In this document: positions 1 to 9,113 of the stretch, piece by piece
How the letters are laid out: each line of letters opens with the position of its first letter
Numbering within the stretch: position 1 is the first letter of the stretch
Notes under the pieces: generated by a model
What the model was told of the DNA's origin: nothing
The model's input: the letters and a program-made list of their open reading frames with translations, nothing else
Database searches by the model: none
From: Pseudoalteromonas sp. Scap06
GTDB taxonomy: Bacteria; Pseudomonadota; Gammaproteobacteria; Enterobacterales; Alteromonadaceae
Reading direction: 5' to 3'
Length of the DNA: 64,000 nt
NCBI RefSeq assembly: GCF_013394165.1
Contig: NZ_CP041331.1
Span: 434,001 to 498,000 of the forward strand
Made by a program: the position numbers and the translations under genes

Positions 1-138
1 TATCTATAAGATGATTTTTTAATAGCGACGGTCTAACTAGTCGCAAAGAAAGACTCTATGCAACTTGCCTTTTAGAAAAGTAAAAAGATTAAAATTTGAA
101 TTTAATAATGACGTTACACTGAGTAATTATTATTTAAA
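1..138. other. intergenic stretch at window edge
   Basis: This is AT-rich sequence downstream of the leftward RNA methyltransferase gene. I see no ORF, no RNA gene and no convincing terminator hairpin in it. Confidence 0.5.
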
Positions 139-648
139 TCACTTTTTCCATTTCATTTTATTATTGGTATCGCGTGATGAAATAATGGTTTCATCACTGC
201 TTTGAATCCCGCCCAATTTAGAGAGTCGGTCATAAAGAACAACATTACAGGTTGCCGCTAAATTCATACAGCCGATAGTAGGAATATACACCACTTCGTC
301 GCACCATTTTAAAACATCTTTGGGCACAGAGCCGTCTTCTGGACCAAATACATAAAATGCGTTCTCAGGGTGAGTAAATTCGGGCAAAGGAGTGGCGCCT
401 TCAATTAACTCAATTACCACTACTTTTGCATCTTTTGGCTTGACTGATGCTAAATCGTCAGTGGCGGTTAATGGAATGCGTTGCACCACATTTTTCGTAT
501 CCGTATGAAATTTTTGTGCATTTAAATAACGGTTGCCGGTAAAAAAAACCTGCTTGGCGTCATAACAACCTGCTGCGCGTAATACACCACCCACATTGGT
601 TGGGCTTTTAGGGTTTATTAAACCAATACTTGCTTGTAACTTACTCAC
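139..648 (-). CDS. SpoU/TrmH-family RNA 2'-O-methyltransferase
   Basis: The product is about 169 aa. Motifs of the SPOUT (TrmH) fold are visible: an N-terminal NPKSPTNVGGVLRAA stretch (SAM-dependent 2'-O-methyltransferase motif 1), then FGPEDGSVP, then IPTIGCMNLA near the C-terminus, the knot region that binds SAM. It should methylate a ribose in tRNA or rRNA; the exact target cannot be read from sequence. I start it at the GTG at 646-648, which shares one base with the ycgN stop (TAGTG) and suggests translational coupling. A longer GTG start at 672 would add eight residues that do not resemble the family. It is co-transcribed with the upstream ycgN-like gene. Confidence 0.85.
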   Translation of the reverse strand: MSKLQASIGLINPKSPTNVGGVLRAAGCYDAKQVFFTGNRYLNAQKFHTDTKNVVQRIPLTATDDLASVKPKDAKVVVIELIEGATPLPEFTHPENAFYVFGPEDGSVPKDVLKWCDEVVYIPTIGCMNLAATCNVVLYDRLSKLGGIQSSDETIISSRDTNNKMKWKK

Positions 649-1160
649 TAGTTGCAATCCTTGGTTGGCCACTCGGCAATATACAAGTCAAAATCGTCTA
701 ATTTTACATCACAATCTTTTACTGTTTTATCTTTGACTGAAATGTTTAGCTCATGCATTTTAGTTTTATCGCCGTTATTAAGTAACGGGTGCCACGTTGC
801 TAAACCGCGCCCTTCATGAAGACGGCGGTAGCTACAGCTTTGTGGCATGAAAAAGATGTCTTTTAGGTTTTCTTTAGTGAGTTTAACACACGAAGGGACT
901 AATGTTTGGCGGTTTTCGTATTCACTACAGCCACAGGTATTGTTATCAAGGTATTGACAAACAATGTTGGTAAATATTAGTTGCTCGCCTTCTCTTAGCT
1001 GATCGGTAGCAGTAAAGTCATCTTCGTCTTCACTGTCAATAAAGGTGTTTAAACAACACTTTCCACATCCATCACAAATGGCTTCCCATTCTTGCTGGTT
1101 CATTTCATTCAGGCTTTTACTAAGCCAAAATTGGGTATTTGCTAATTGTTGATCAAACAT
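648..1160 (-). CDS. ycgN: YcgN family cysteine-cluster protein (UPF0260)
   Basis: This is a 170-aa protein of the UPF0260/YcgN family. It is rich in cysteine: CDGCGKCCLN near residue 32, further Cys at NTCGC and SCVKL, and a C at SCSYRR. This is the pattern of the CxxCxxxCC zinc/iron-sulfur cluster superfamily. The function is unproven, and metal binding is inferred from the motif. I chose the ATG at 1158-1160 (MFDQQ...). An upstream extension to 1223 would add 21 residues without family character. It is the first gene of a two-gene unit with the RNA methyltransferase, with a one-base overlap. Confidence 0.85.
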   Translation of the reverse strand: MFDQQLANTQFWLSKSLNEMNQQEWEAICDGCGKCCLNTFIDSEDEDDFTATDQLREGEQLIFTNIVCQYLDNNTCGCSEYENRQTLVPSCVKLTKENLKDIFFMPQSCSYRRLHEGRGLATWHPLLNNGDKTKMHELNISVKDKTVKDCDVKLDDFDLYIAEWPTKDCN

Positions 1161-1256
1161 GGTGTTCTCGCCCCTTTTAAGAGCGCGCATTCTAACGTAT
1201 TGCAGCAAAGCGCGCAAAGCCAATCCCTAATATCTGCATGGCTTCGCGCGATTTTA

Positions 1257-3074
1257 TTACTGCTGAGATTTAACCCAACGTTTAATTTTTTTCTCCAGAA
1301 TAGGCATAGGTAGTGCACCATCAATCAATATTTGCGTATGAAACGCTTTAATGTCAAATTGCTCACCTAATTGCTGGTGGGCGTAATTTCTGAGCTCTTT
1401 AATTTTAAACTCACCCAATTTGTACGATAGTGCTTGGCCTGGCCATGCAATATAGCGCTCAACTTCAGCAATAACATCACTTTTTGCCATTGAAGAATTT
1501 GCTAGCATGTAATCAATGCCTTGTTGACGTGTCCAACCTTTGGCATGAAATCCTGTATCAAGCACTAATCGCATCGCTCTTAGCTGCTCATCGCTAAGAC
1601 GCCCGTACCACATATACGGGTCGGTAAATAAGCCCAATTCTTTGCCTAAGCTTTCTGCATATAATGCCCAGCCTTCAGCAAACACGGTATAGCCGCCAAA
1701 TTTACGAAAATCGGGCAAGCTTTGCACCTCTTGTTGCAGCGCTATTTGAAAGTGATGACCAGGAGCGGCTTCATGAATAGACAGTGTTTCGAGTAAAAAC
1801 TTAGGCTGCGCTTTTAAGTTGTATGTATTGATGTAAAATATGCCTGGGCGCGAACCATCAGGAGCGGGTCCTGCATACGACGCTCCCGCAGCTGATTGGG
1901 CTCGATACGCTTCAACCGCTTTGACAACATAAGGTGCTTTAGGCTCAATATTAAATAACTTTGGTAAGCGAGCGTCTATTTTTAATTTTATCTTTTCATA
2001 GGCAGCAATTAACTCATCGGCCGTTTTGTAATAAAACTCATCGGAGTCACGTAAGTGGTTAAAAAAGGCTGATAATTCTCCTTCAAATTCGACGGTGTTT
2101 TTCACCGTTTTCATCTCACTTAAGATTCTTGCCACTTCACTTAAACCAATCTCATGAATTTCATCCGCTGATAAACTTAACGTAGTATTTTTCTTTATTT
2201 GGTATTCGTACCACGCTTTACCATTGGGTAAATCAGCATAACCAACAGAATCGCGGGCATAAGGAATATAATCGTTAAGTAAGAAATCGCTCATTCGCTG
2301 ATATGCAGGCACTAATTTATCTAAGATCAGTGTTTTATACTGCGATTTTAGCTGTTGCTTTTCATCAGCTGAAAAAGAGTCGGGCATGGCTTTAATGGGC
2401 GAATAAAAGAGAGAATCTTCTGCGCTTGTAACAACATGCGCTTTAAATTGCGGGAGTAATTTTTTTGCTAATGGCATAGGCAGTACCACATCGTATTTAA
2501 CGCCTTGCGCCATTGATTGTTCAACACTTGCAAGCCATTTAACGAAACCATCTGCACGCTTGATAAAATTTTCGTAGTCGGCAACAGTATTAAAAGGCTG
2601 AGCACTTTGTCCTGAACCAAATCCAGCGAAGGTATTATGCGCACCCGACATTTGATTTATCGGTAACAAATAATTTTTATATTGCATCCCCTCAAGCTTG
2701 AGGGCTAAATCTCGGGATAACACTTCAAAATTCAGTAGCGCTTGACCGGTCAGTTGTGATTCATCAATCAGGGATAAGCGTTGTTGATATTTTTTGTAGA
2801 AAGCGGCTTTCTTATCGCGATTAAGCTGCGATATTTCAGGCAAAAATTGATCATCAAATTCATGGCGGCCATTATAAGTAGCGCTTAATGGATTAAAAGC
2901 TAATGATTCATCGTAGTACTGAGCAACGAGCACATCTAATTGCTGCTCGGCTGATAATTCGCTTATTACAGGTGCAACTGACTGATTTGTGTTTAATTGT
3001 GAGCTGGTGCTCATACAACCACTTAAGGCAAACATAACGCTACTGGCAACCAGAGCTATTTTAATAACTTTCAT
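1257..3074 (-). CDS. DUF885 family lipoprotein, probable metallopeptidase
   Basis: The 605-aa protein has a lipoprotein signal (hydrophobic stretch then LSGC lipobox, Cys19), so it should be anchored to a membrane facing the periplasm. The body matches the DUF885 family. The HEAAPGHHFQ segment near residue 438 contains an HExxxH-like metal-binding signature, followed by FAEGWALYAE, a glutamate-bearing helix typical of the family. Members are thought to be zinc carboxypeptidase-like enzymes; activity here is inferred. It stands alone, divergent from the amidohydrolase gene, with about 150 bp of shared upstream region. Confidence 0.85.
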   Translation of the reverse strand: MKVIKIALVASSVMFALSGCMSTSSQLNTNQSVAPVISELSAEQQLDVLVAQYYDESLAFNPLSATYNGRHEFDDQFLPEISQLNRDKKAAFYKKYQQRLSLIDESQLTGQALLNFEVLSRDLALKLEGMQYKNYLLPINQMSGAHNTFAGFGSGQSAQPFNTVADYENFIKRADGFVKWLASVEQSMAQGVKYDVVLPMPLAKKLLPQFKAHVVTSAEDSLFYSPIKAMPDSFSADEKQQLKSQYKTLILDKLVPAYQRMSDFLLNDYIPYARDSVGYADLPNGKAWYEYQIKKNTTLSLSADEIHEIGLSEVARILSEMKTVKNTVEFEGELSAFFNHLRDSDEFYYKTADELIAAYEKIKLKIDARLPKLFNIEPKAPYVVKAVEAYRAQSAAGASYAGPAPDGSRPGIFYINTYNLKAQPKFLLETLSIHEAAPGHHFQIALQQEVQSLPDFRKFGGYTVFAEGWALYAESLGKELGLFTDPYMWYGRLSDEQLRAMRLVLDTGFHAKGWTRQQGIDYMLANSSMAKSDVIAEVERYIAWPGQALSYKLGEFKIKELRNYAHQQLGEQFDIKAFHTQILIDGALPMPILEKKIKRWVKSQQ

Positions 3075-3227
3075 AAATTCCCTTGTTAGTTTTTACCCGC
3101 CAATTATGCGGTTTTAAATAACTTAAATAAAGCAATTACGGTCAATGCTATTCGTCGCTACATTATTTACTCAATAGCGCATGGTTGCTACATTCAAGTG
3201 AATGAAAATAATTATAATGACTTAAAC

Positions 3228-4499
3228 ATGAAAAAACATTTATTGACTCTATCAATCGCATTAATGAGCTTAACCAGTGCAAGTACACTAGCCACAACCT
3301 ATATATCGGCCAAAGCTTTGCTAGATGTTGAAACAGGCGAACTTAAGGCTAATCCTTTGATTGCCATAGATAAAGGTGTTATTAGCCAAATCCAATTTAA
3401 TAAAAAGCCCAAGCTTAGCAGTAATGATGAACTGATAAACCTACCAACGCTTACCCTGTTACCTGGGTTAATGGACATGCACGTACATTTAACCAGCGAT
3501 CCTACCGTCTCTCGAAGTGAACGTTTAGGGCAATCTGTTCCGCGAATGGCCATTAAAGCCAGCTATTTTGCTAAGCAAACCTTAGAAGCTGGATTTACTA
3601 CAGTAAGGAACTTAGGTGCTGAGGGCTACAGTGTTATTGCGGTGCGAGATGGTGTGAATGCAGGTGATATTATCGGCCCACGTATCTGGGCTGCAGGGCC
3701 TTCTTTGAGCATTACTGGTGGGCACTGCGATAATAATCGCTTACCTCCAGAGATGAAATATACTGCCACCGGCGTTGCTGATGGCCCATGGGCAGTACGT
3801 ATTAAAGTGCGTGAAAATATAAAATATGGCGCTAATGCAATCAAACTATGCGCCACAGGTGGGGTATTTTCTAAAGGAACAAAAGTCGGCATACAGCAAT
3901 ACGCCTTTGAAGAAATGAAAGCCATTGTTGATGAAGCGCACATGCGTGAATTACCTGTTGCCGCTCACGCACACGGCACTAACGGTATTAAAACGGCGAT
4001 TAGAGCCGGTGTAGATAGTGTTGAGCACGCTAGCTTTCTAGATGATGAAGCGATTGCGCTTGCAAAAGAGCATGGTACTTGGTTATCGATGGATATTTAT
4101 AATACAGAGTATACGCTGAGCTTTGGTGAGCAAAATGGTGTTGATGAAGAAAACCTAAATAAGGAACGTCTGGTATCAAAAAAACAACGTGATAGTTTTA
4201 AACGCGCTGTTAAAGCTGGGGTAAACATGGTATTTGGTACCGACGCAGCAATATACCCACATGGTGATAATGCTAAACAGTTTTCCCGTATGGTTGAATT
4301 TGGCATGAGTGAATTACAAGCAATTCAAGCGGCGACCATTAATAGTGCTAGATTATTAAAAGCTGATAAACAACTAGGGCAAATTAAAACTGGTTTTGCA
4401 GCTGATATCATAGCGGTAGATACTAATCCATTAAAAAACATTTCTACACTAGAGCAGATCCCGTTTGTTATGAAGGCGGGTGTGGTTTACAAACAGTAA
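3228..4499 (+). CDS. exported amidohydrolase (imidazolonepropionase/prolidase-like)
   Basis: This is a 423-aa metal-dependent hydrolase of the amidohydrolase superfamily. From the chosen ATG it begins with a signal peptide (MKKHLLTLSIALMSL, cleavage near STLA). Active-site landmarks are in order: GLMDMHVHL (HxH metal ligands), IKLCATGGVFS (candidate carboxylated Lys), AAHAHG, VEHASFLDD and FGTDAAIYPHGDN (Asp). Close families are the Xaa-Pro or Xaa-Arg dipeptidases found in marine bacteria, so a peptide-like substrate is plausible but not shown. An ATG 30 bases upstream would spoil the signal peptide, so I prefer 3228. A strong terminator follows. Confidence 0.85.
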   Translation: MKKHLLTLSIALMSLTSASTLATTYISAKALLDVETGELKANPLIAIDKGVISQIQFNKKPKLSSNDELINLPTLTLLPGLMDMHVHLTSDPTVSRSERLGQSVPRMAIKASYFAKQTLEAGFTTVRNLGAEGYSVIAVRDGVNAGDIIGPRIWAAGPSLSITGGHCDNNRLPPEMKYTATGVADGPWAVRIKVRENIKYGANAIKLCATGGVFSKGTKVGIQQYAFEEMKAIVDEAHMRELPVAAHAHGTNGIKTAIRAGVDSVEHASFLDDEAIALAKEHGTWLSMDIYNTEYTLSFGEQNGVDEENLNKERLVSKKQRDSFKRAVKAGVNMVFGTDAAIYPHGDNAKQFSRMVEFGMSELQAIQAATINSARLLKADKQLGQIKTGFAADIIAVDTNPLKNISTLEQIPFVMKAGVVYKQ

Positions 4500-4515
4500 G
4501 CCCAAACGTTTCTAT

Positions 4516-4548
4516 AAGGTTGAGCACCGCTCAACCTTAAAATTTTTT
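4516..4548 (+). terminator. rho-independent terminator after the amidohydrolase gene
   Basis: A perfect 10-bp stem (AAGGTTGAGC/GCTCAACCTT) with a three-base loop is followed by a run of six T at 4543-4548. Confidence 0.85.
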
Positions 4549-4735
4549 GCAAATGTAGCTAAGCTGCTCGTTTAGCCATCAAAATTTTATTAAAAAATCT
4601 TTCTGCTAAACCAACTAACTACTGCAATCCCCCTTTGAAATTTTCAAATATGATTACTTTTAAATCACATTGAATAACAATCAAGCAAACGTACCTATTG
4701 AAGTAAAAAAAATTGAACTTTTTATTTAAATTTAA

Positions 4736-4754
4736 AATGATAACCATTATCATT
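4736..4754 (+). promoter_or_regulatory. Fur box upstream of the TonB-dependent receptor
   Basis: AATGATAACCATTATCATT is a 19-bp near-palindrome matching the classical Fur consensus GATAATGATAATCATTATC in most positions. It lies 35 bases before the receptor start codon, where bound Fur-Fe2+ would block transcription. Part of it (TGATAACCATT) is repeated inverted at 4775-4785, giving a second half-site or a hairpin in the 5' leader. Confidence 0.85.
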
Positions 4755-4789
4755 CGCGCAAATTAACAAATGCGAATGGTTATCAGTTT

Positions 4790-7210
4790 ATGAAAAGGTT
4801 TCAATACTCTCTCCTCACTCTAGCGTGTTTAAACGCAAATTTAGCAATGGCTAACGAGTCACAAGTTAATTCAGATATTGAACGAATTAGCGTTTACGAG
4901 CAACAAAACCGAGTAGTGATGAATTCTGGTTTAGCGACTAAATCAGACATGTCACTAATGGAAACCCCAGCACCCGTGGTTATTGTTGATAAAGCACTGA
5001 TTGAATCACAAGGTATTGATAGTCTTCAGGACGTGATCCGCAATGTGAGTGGCCTAACTCAAGCGGGTAATAACTATGGCATTGGTGACAATTTAGTTAT
5101 TCGTGGTTTGGGTGCTAATTACACTTATGATGGCATGTATGGCGGCGCAGGCTTGGGCAATACATTTAACCCTACTCGGTCTTTAACCAATGTTGAATCT
5201 ATTGAAGTGTTAAAGGGTCCCGCTACTGGCTTGTATGGTATGGGTAGTGCCGGTGGTGTGATCAACCTCATTGAGAAAAAACCACAGTTTAACGAGCAAC
5301 ATACGCTAGAAATGGATATCGGTCAGTGGGATAGTTATTCGCTTGCACTCGATAGCACCAATGCAATAACCGACGATTTAGCTTATCGGGTAATGGCAAA
5401 AACCGCCTCTAGCGATGGCTTTCGTGATTTAAAAGAGCAGCGCGATGAAATTTACTCGTCTTTAAAATATGTGCTTAATGACCAACAATCTTTTGTATTG
5501 TCTGGGGCATATATTAAAGACGCTATTGCAGTGGATTCTATTGGCCACCCTATTCGTATTTTTAACAGTGAATCGGTTAACGGTTTAACTGCTGGAGAAG
5601 TATCAGGCGCCGATTTAGTTAATGACCCTACAGCAAGTGGGTTACAATTGAGTGAAGCACAACGAAATGAATTAGCTAACTCTTTGGCAAGCAATGATGG
5701 TTTAACACCCTTTAACTTTGGCACTAATGGCATAATATCACCGATGGCAAAGGATAACGAAGGTGAAGAGCTGCGTTTTAAATTAGCGCATAATTATTAC
5801 ATTAGTGATGATTTATTTTTAAATCAACAGCTACAGTATCGCAATTACACCTCAAGTTTTGCTCGTCAAACAGGTGCTTATAATTATGTTTATTGGAACC
5901 GACGCGGTGTAATTAACCAAGATCCACGCGCACCGTTAGTTGTAGATAATGTATTACATCCTTTTGCTGCAAGACGCCAAGAATATCGCCAAGTAGAAGC
6001 GGATGAAAAATCTTGGCAATACTTCTTAGATTTACGTTATGACTTTATGCTTGGTAATATAGAAAACGAACTACTAGTTAATGCCAACTATGAAGACCGT
6101 GATATTCGTTTTAAACAGTACTCTATTTATGATGCTGATAAGGTCATTAAAAACAATGACGGTGAAGTGATTTACCAAGGCGCACTGCCATATATTTTTG
6201 ATATACGTCAACCAAATTGGCCTACAGGTGAATTTGCTGACTATGATCCGCTTAAAACCAGTGATTACAATAAAAAAGTACAAGCATGGGGCGTAGGCCT
6301 GCAGCATGTTGCTTATATTAACGACAAGATCACTACTCGTATTGGTGTTGCTCATAATCGCATAAAACAAAGTTATGAGCATTTTGGGGTAGACCCACGT
6401 TATAGCCAAAGCCGCGCAAATCCAACGCCTGAAGCAAACACATCAGACAGTGGTTTAACGTATAACTTAGGTGCTACTTATCAAGTAAACGCTGATATGG
6501 CTTTGTTTTTAAATCACTCGAAAGGACGCACAGCTTACAGTGTTCTTGGCTCTGTTGCTGGTAATGAAGCCGATAGAGACGATTCAGAATCAGTGAGTAA
6601 CGATTTAGGCTTTCGTTTTAAAGCATTTGATGATCAATTACTAGCTTCGATTGTAGTATTTGAAAGTGCGCGCACTAATTTAGAATACGCCAATCCACTT
6701 TATGAAGCCGGCGTGTCAGCACCTAACGTAGTAGAGAGCTTTTTTGATGGCGAAGAACAGACAAAAGGTGTAGAGATTGATTTAAATGCCTATTTGAACG
6801 ATCAATGGAAAGTTAATATTAACGGTGTTTATCAAGACGCCCGCGATAAAACTAATCCAAACAGCTCAAGCTTTGATACCCGCCAAAAAGGGGTGCCTTA
6901 TGTAACAGCTAGTTCATGGGTTACTTACTCAGCAGCGCTGTTTGAATTACCACACGCAGTTGATCTAAGCGCAGGCTTAACATTCGTTGATAAACGCAGT
7001 ACTAACTCAAGTTCATTCGGTATTGATAATGGTTACGTACCCGCTTATACCGTATATGATGCTGCAGTTAGCTATAAAGCTGATAACTGGCAGATGCAGT
7101 TAAACATTAATAACCTGTTTAATAAAAACTATTATTCTAAAGCCATGTTTTTAGGCGGAATGCCAGGTGAAGAACGTAATGCAAAGCTAAGCTTTAGTTA
7201 CACACTTTAA
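4790..7210 (+). CDS. TonB-dependent siderophore receptor
   Basis: This 806-aa outer-membrane receptor has a signal peptide (residues 1-21, ending NLAMA). A TonB-box-like stretch follows (ERISVYEQ). The plug domain contains TPAPVVIVDKALIESQ, LQDVIRNVSGLTQ and GLYGMGSAGGVINLIEKKP. The long C-terminal beta-barrel ends in an aromatic-rich strand (KLSFSYTL). This pattern fits ferric-siderophore receptors of the FhuA/FoxA/IutA type; the ligand cannot be read. The Fur box just upstream supports induction by iron starvation. It appears monocistronic, closed by a bidirectional terminator. No siderophore biosynthesis genes are nearby, so it may take up siderophores made by others. Confidence 0.93.
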   Translation: MKRFQYSLLTLACLNANLAMANESQVNSDIERISVYEQQNRVVMNSGLATKSDMSLMETPAPVVIVDKALIESQGIDSLQDVIRNVSGLTQAGNNYGIGDNLVIRGLGANYTYDGMYGGAGLGNTFNPTRSLTNVESIEVLKGPATGLYGMGSAGGVINLIEKKPQFNEQHTLEMDIGQWDSYSLALDSTNAITDDLAYRVMAKTASSDGFRDLKEQRDEIYSSLKYVLNDQQSFVLSGAYIKDAIAVDSIGHPIRIFNSESVNGLTAGEVSGADLVNDPTASGLQLSEAQRNELANSLASNDGLTPFNFGTNGIISPMAKDNEGEELRFKLAHNYYISDDLFLNQQLQYRNYTSSFARQTGAYNYVYWNRRGVINQDPRAPLVVDNVLHPFAARRQEYRQVEADEKSWQYFLDLRYDFMLGNIENELLVNANYEDRDIRFKQYSIYDADKVIKNNDGEVIYQGALPYIFDIRQPNWPTGEFADYDPLKTSDYNKKVQAWGVGLQHVAYINDKITTRIGVAHNRIKQSYEHFGVDPRYSQSRANPTPEANTSDSGLTYNLGATYQVNADMALFLNHSKGRTAYSVLGSVAGNEADRDDSESVSNDLGFRFKAFDDQLLASIVVFESARTNLEYANPLYEAGVSAPNVVESFFDGEEQTKGVEIDLNAYLNDQWKVNINGVYQDARDKTNPNSSSFDTRQKGVPYVTASSWVTYSAALFELPHAVDLSAGLTFVDKRSTNSSSFGIDNGYVPAYTVYDAAVSYKADNWQMQLNINNLFNKNYYSKAMFLGGMPGEERNAKLSFSYTL

Positions 7211-7225
7211 TAGTTTAATAATTTT

Positions 7226-7263
7226 AAAAGCACGGAGTTTCAATTGAAATACCGTGCTTTTTT
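7226..7263. terminator. bidirectional terminator between receptor and adhP
   Basis: The stem AAAAGCACGG/CCGTGCTTTT with a 16-base loop has A-runs and T-runs on the outsides, so it can serve both the rightward receptor gene and the leftward alcohol dehydrogenase gene. Confidence 0.85.
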
Positions 7264-7280
7264 CATGTAAAAACTTAATA

Positions 7281-8297
7281 TTAAATCGTAACAACTATGC
7301 GGCCGTTTATTTCGCCTTTAAGCATGTCATCAAAAATTTCATTAATATCTTCAAGTTTTTTCTCTTCAATGATAGCTTTTACTTTGCCTTGCGCAGCAAA
7401 TTCAAGACATTCTTGCAGGTCTTTGCGCGTACCTACAATAGAGCCAACCACTGAAACACCATTTAATACGGTGTCAAAAATTGGCAATGGCATATCTTCA
7501 GGCGGTAAACCAACCAATACACATTTTCCCCCTCGGCGAACACTTTTATATGCTTGTTCAAACCCAGGTTTTGATACTGCCGTACAAACAACAGCATGCG
7601 CGCCACCTACTTGCTCAAAAATGGCCTCACTGGGCACCACCTCTTTAAAATCAAGCGTAATATCAGCACCCAACTCTTTAGCTAGCGCCATTTTCTCTTT
7701 ACCAGTATCTACCGCAATAACATTAAAGCCCATTGCTTTTGCATATTGCACTGCTAAGTGCCCTAAACCACCCACACCGACAATAGCAACCCATTGACCT
7801 GGTTTAGCGCCAGATACTTTTAAAGCTTTATACGTTGTTACGCCCGCACAAAATAAGGGGGCAGCTTCAGCAAAACCTAAACCTTCCGGTATTTTGATGA
7901 TGTAGTCACCATGAGCTAAACAGTATTCTGCATACCCACCGTCAATAGAGTAACCCGTATTATGTTGCGATAAACACAAGGTTTCGCGCCCATCTAAACA
8001 AAACTCACAATGGCCACATGCGCTGTATAACCATGGTACGCCTACTCTATCGCCCACTTCTAAGTGCTTAATATTACTTCCTAGTTTTTCTATTACACCA
8101 ACACCTTCGTGCCCAGGTACTAATGGCATTTTTGGTTTTACCGGCCAATCGCCATGACATGCGTGTAAATCAGTGTGGCACACACCACAAGCGGCTATTT
8201 TTACTAGGACATCGTTAGGACCTACTTCTGGGATAGGCAAATCGGTGATCGCTAACTTGCCTTTATATTCTGTATTTATTGCTGCTTTCATAGTCAT
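7281..8297 (-). CDS. adhP: zinc-dependent alcohol dehydrogenase AdhP
   Basis: This is a 338-aa medium-chain alcohol dehydrogenase. Catalytic zinc ligands are visible as Cys40 (GVCHTD) and His63-Glu64 (GHEGVG). The structural zinc site is the four-Cys lobe [15 protein letters not shown]. The Rossmann motif [17 protein letters not shown] binds NAD(H). Length and motifs match the propanol-preferring AdhP group, which interconverts ethanol or propanol and aldehydes. The start may be the first ATG (8297) or the third codon. It is divergent from a GbsR/MarR-type regulator 210 bp away, a likely regulator of this gene. Confidence 0.92.
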   Translation of the reverse strand: MTMKAAINTEYKGKLAITDLPIPEVGPNDVLVKIAACGVCHTDLHACHGDWPVKPKMPLVPGHEGVGVIEKLGSNIKHLEVGDRVGVPWLYSACGHCEFCLDGRETLCLSQHNTGYSIDGGYAEYCLAHGDYIIKIPEGLGFAEAAPLFCAGVTTYKALKVSGAKPGQWVAIVGVGGLGHLAVQYAKAMGFNVIAVDTGKEKMALAKELGADITLDFKEVVPSEAIFEQVGGAHAVVCTAVSKPGFEQAYKSVRRGGKCVLVGLPPEDMPLPIFDTVLNGVSVVGSIVGTRKDLQECLEFAAQGKVKAIIEEKKLEDINEIFDDMLKGEINGRIVVTI

Positions 8298-8507
8298 TCC
8301 ATCGTTTATAAAAAATTTTGTTATTCAACAAGGTCGTTAAATAACAATGTCATGTTGCATATCCGCAACATACCTCACTATAAATGCTTAGATATTAATC
8401 TATATCAATCATTAGTCGTAAAACGTGGCTTTTTATCCCAGCTTAAGTCTTGCCATACCTAACCAGCGTGCTAGCATAGATTTCATTTATTTTTGAAACT
8501 TGTAACA

Positions 8508-9056
8508 ATGACATTATCAGAAAAAAACTTTGCCTTTGTAATGCATTGTGGTGAGATGGGCAGCCGCTGGGGATTTAATCGCACCATTGGACAAATGTGC
8601 GGTTTATTGATTATCACTAAAGACCCGATGACGGCAAATCAAATCGCTGATGCGCTAAGTATCTCTCGCGGTAACGTGAGTATGGGGATCAAAGAATTAC
8701 AATCTTGGCAACTGATCAAAGTAATGCATATCCCAGGAGATAGAAAAGAGTACTATGCCCCTGCAGGCGATATTTGGGATATGGCAAATCGCGTATTCGA
8801 AGAGCGCAAAAAACGTGAAGTTGAGCCGACACTAAGTTTACTGCGGGATAACTTACTAGACGAAGCAAGTAACGACGATGAAATCTACGCTCAAAAACAA
8901 ATGGGCGAAATCCATAACTTACTTGAAACAGTAACTAAATGGTCGTCAGAATTACAACGTTTAACTCCTGAGCAGCTTAATAAGCTAATGAAACTAGGTT
9001 CAGGGATTGGCAAAGTCATTGACCTAAAAGATAAAATATTTAAAAAAGAAATTTAG
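8508..9056 (+). CDS. GbsR/MarR-type transcriptional regulator
   Basis: This 182-aa protein has a winged helix-turn-helix (MTANQIADALSISRGNVSMGIKEL, about residues 40-65), followed by a wing (GDRKEYYAPAGD) and a helical C-terminal half. This is the layout of GbsR-type regulators in the MarR superfamily. I use the ATG at 8508; a TTG at 8493 would add five residues. No strong ribosome binding site is visible for either. It lies head-to-head with adhP, so control of adhP or of alcohol/aldehyde stress is the simplest guess. The effector is unknown. Confidence 0.85.
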   Translation: MTLSEKNFAFVMHCGEMGSRWGFNRTIGQMCGLLIITKDPMTANQIADALSISRGNVSMGIKELQSWQLIKVMHIPGDRKEYYAPAGDIWDMANRVFEERKKREVEPTLSLLRDNLLDEASNDDEIYAQKQMGEIHNLLETVTKWSSELQRLTPEQLNKLMKLGSGIGKVIDLKDKIFKKEI

Positions 9057-9073
9057 TCGATAGGTCACTCACA

Positions 9074-9098
9074 AAAAAGCCGCAATTTGCGGCTTTTT
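9074..9098. terminator. bidirectional terminator between regulator and mltB
   Basis: A perfect 12-bp stem AAAAAGCCGCAA/TTGCGGCTTTTT with a one-base loop lies between convergent genes. Confidence 0.9.
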
Positions 9099-9113
9099 AG
9101 TTATTTGCTTTAT

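Noticed and set aside
648..1223. Longer start for the YcgN protein at 1223
   Set aside because: The 21 added residues (LLQYVRMRALKRG) are not family-like, while the ATG at 1160 matches the normal N-terminus.
6074..6409. 111-codon frame antisense to the TonB-dependent receptor
   Set aside because: It overlaps the conserved barrel coding sequence and has no homology or initiation signal; it is a shadow of the receptor gene.
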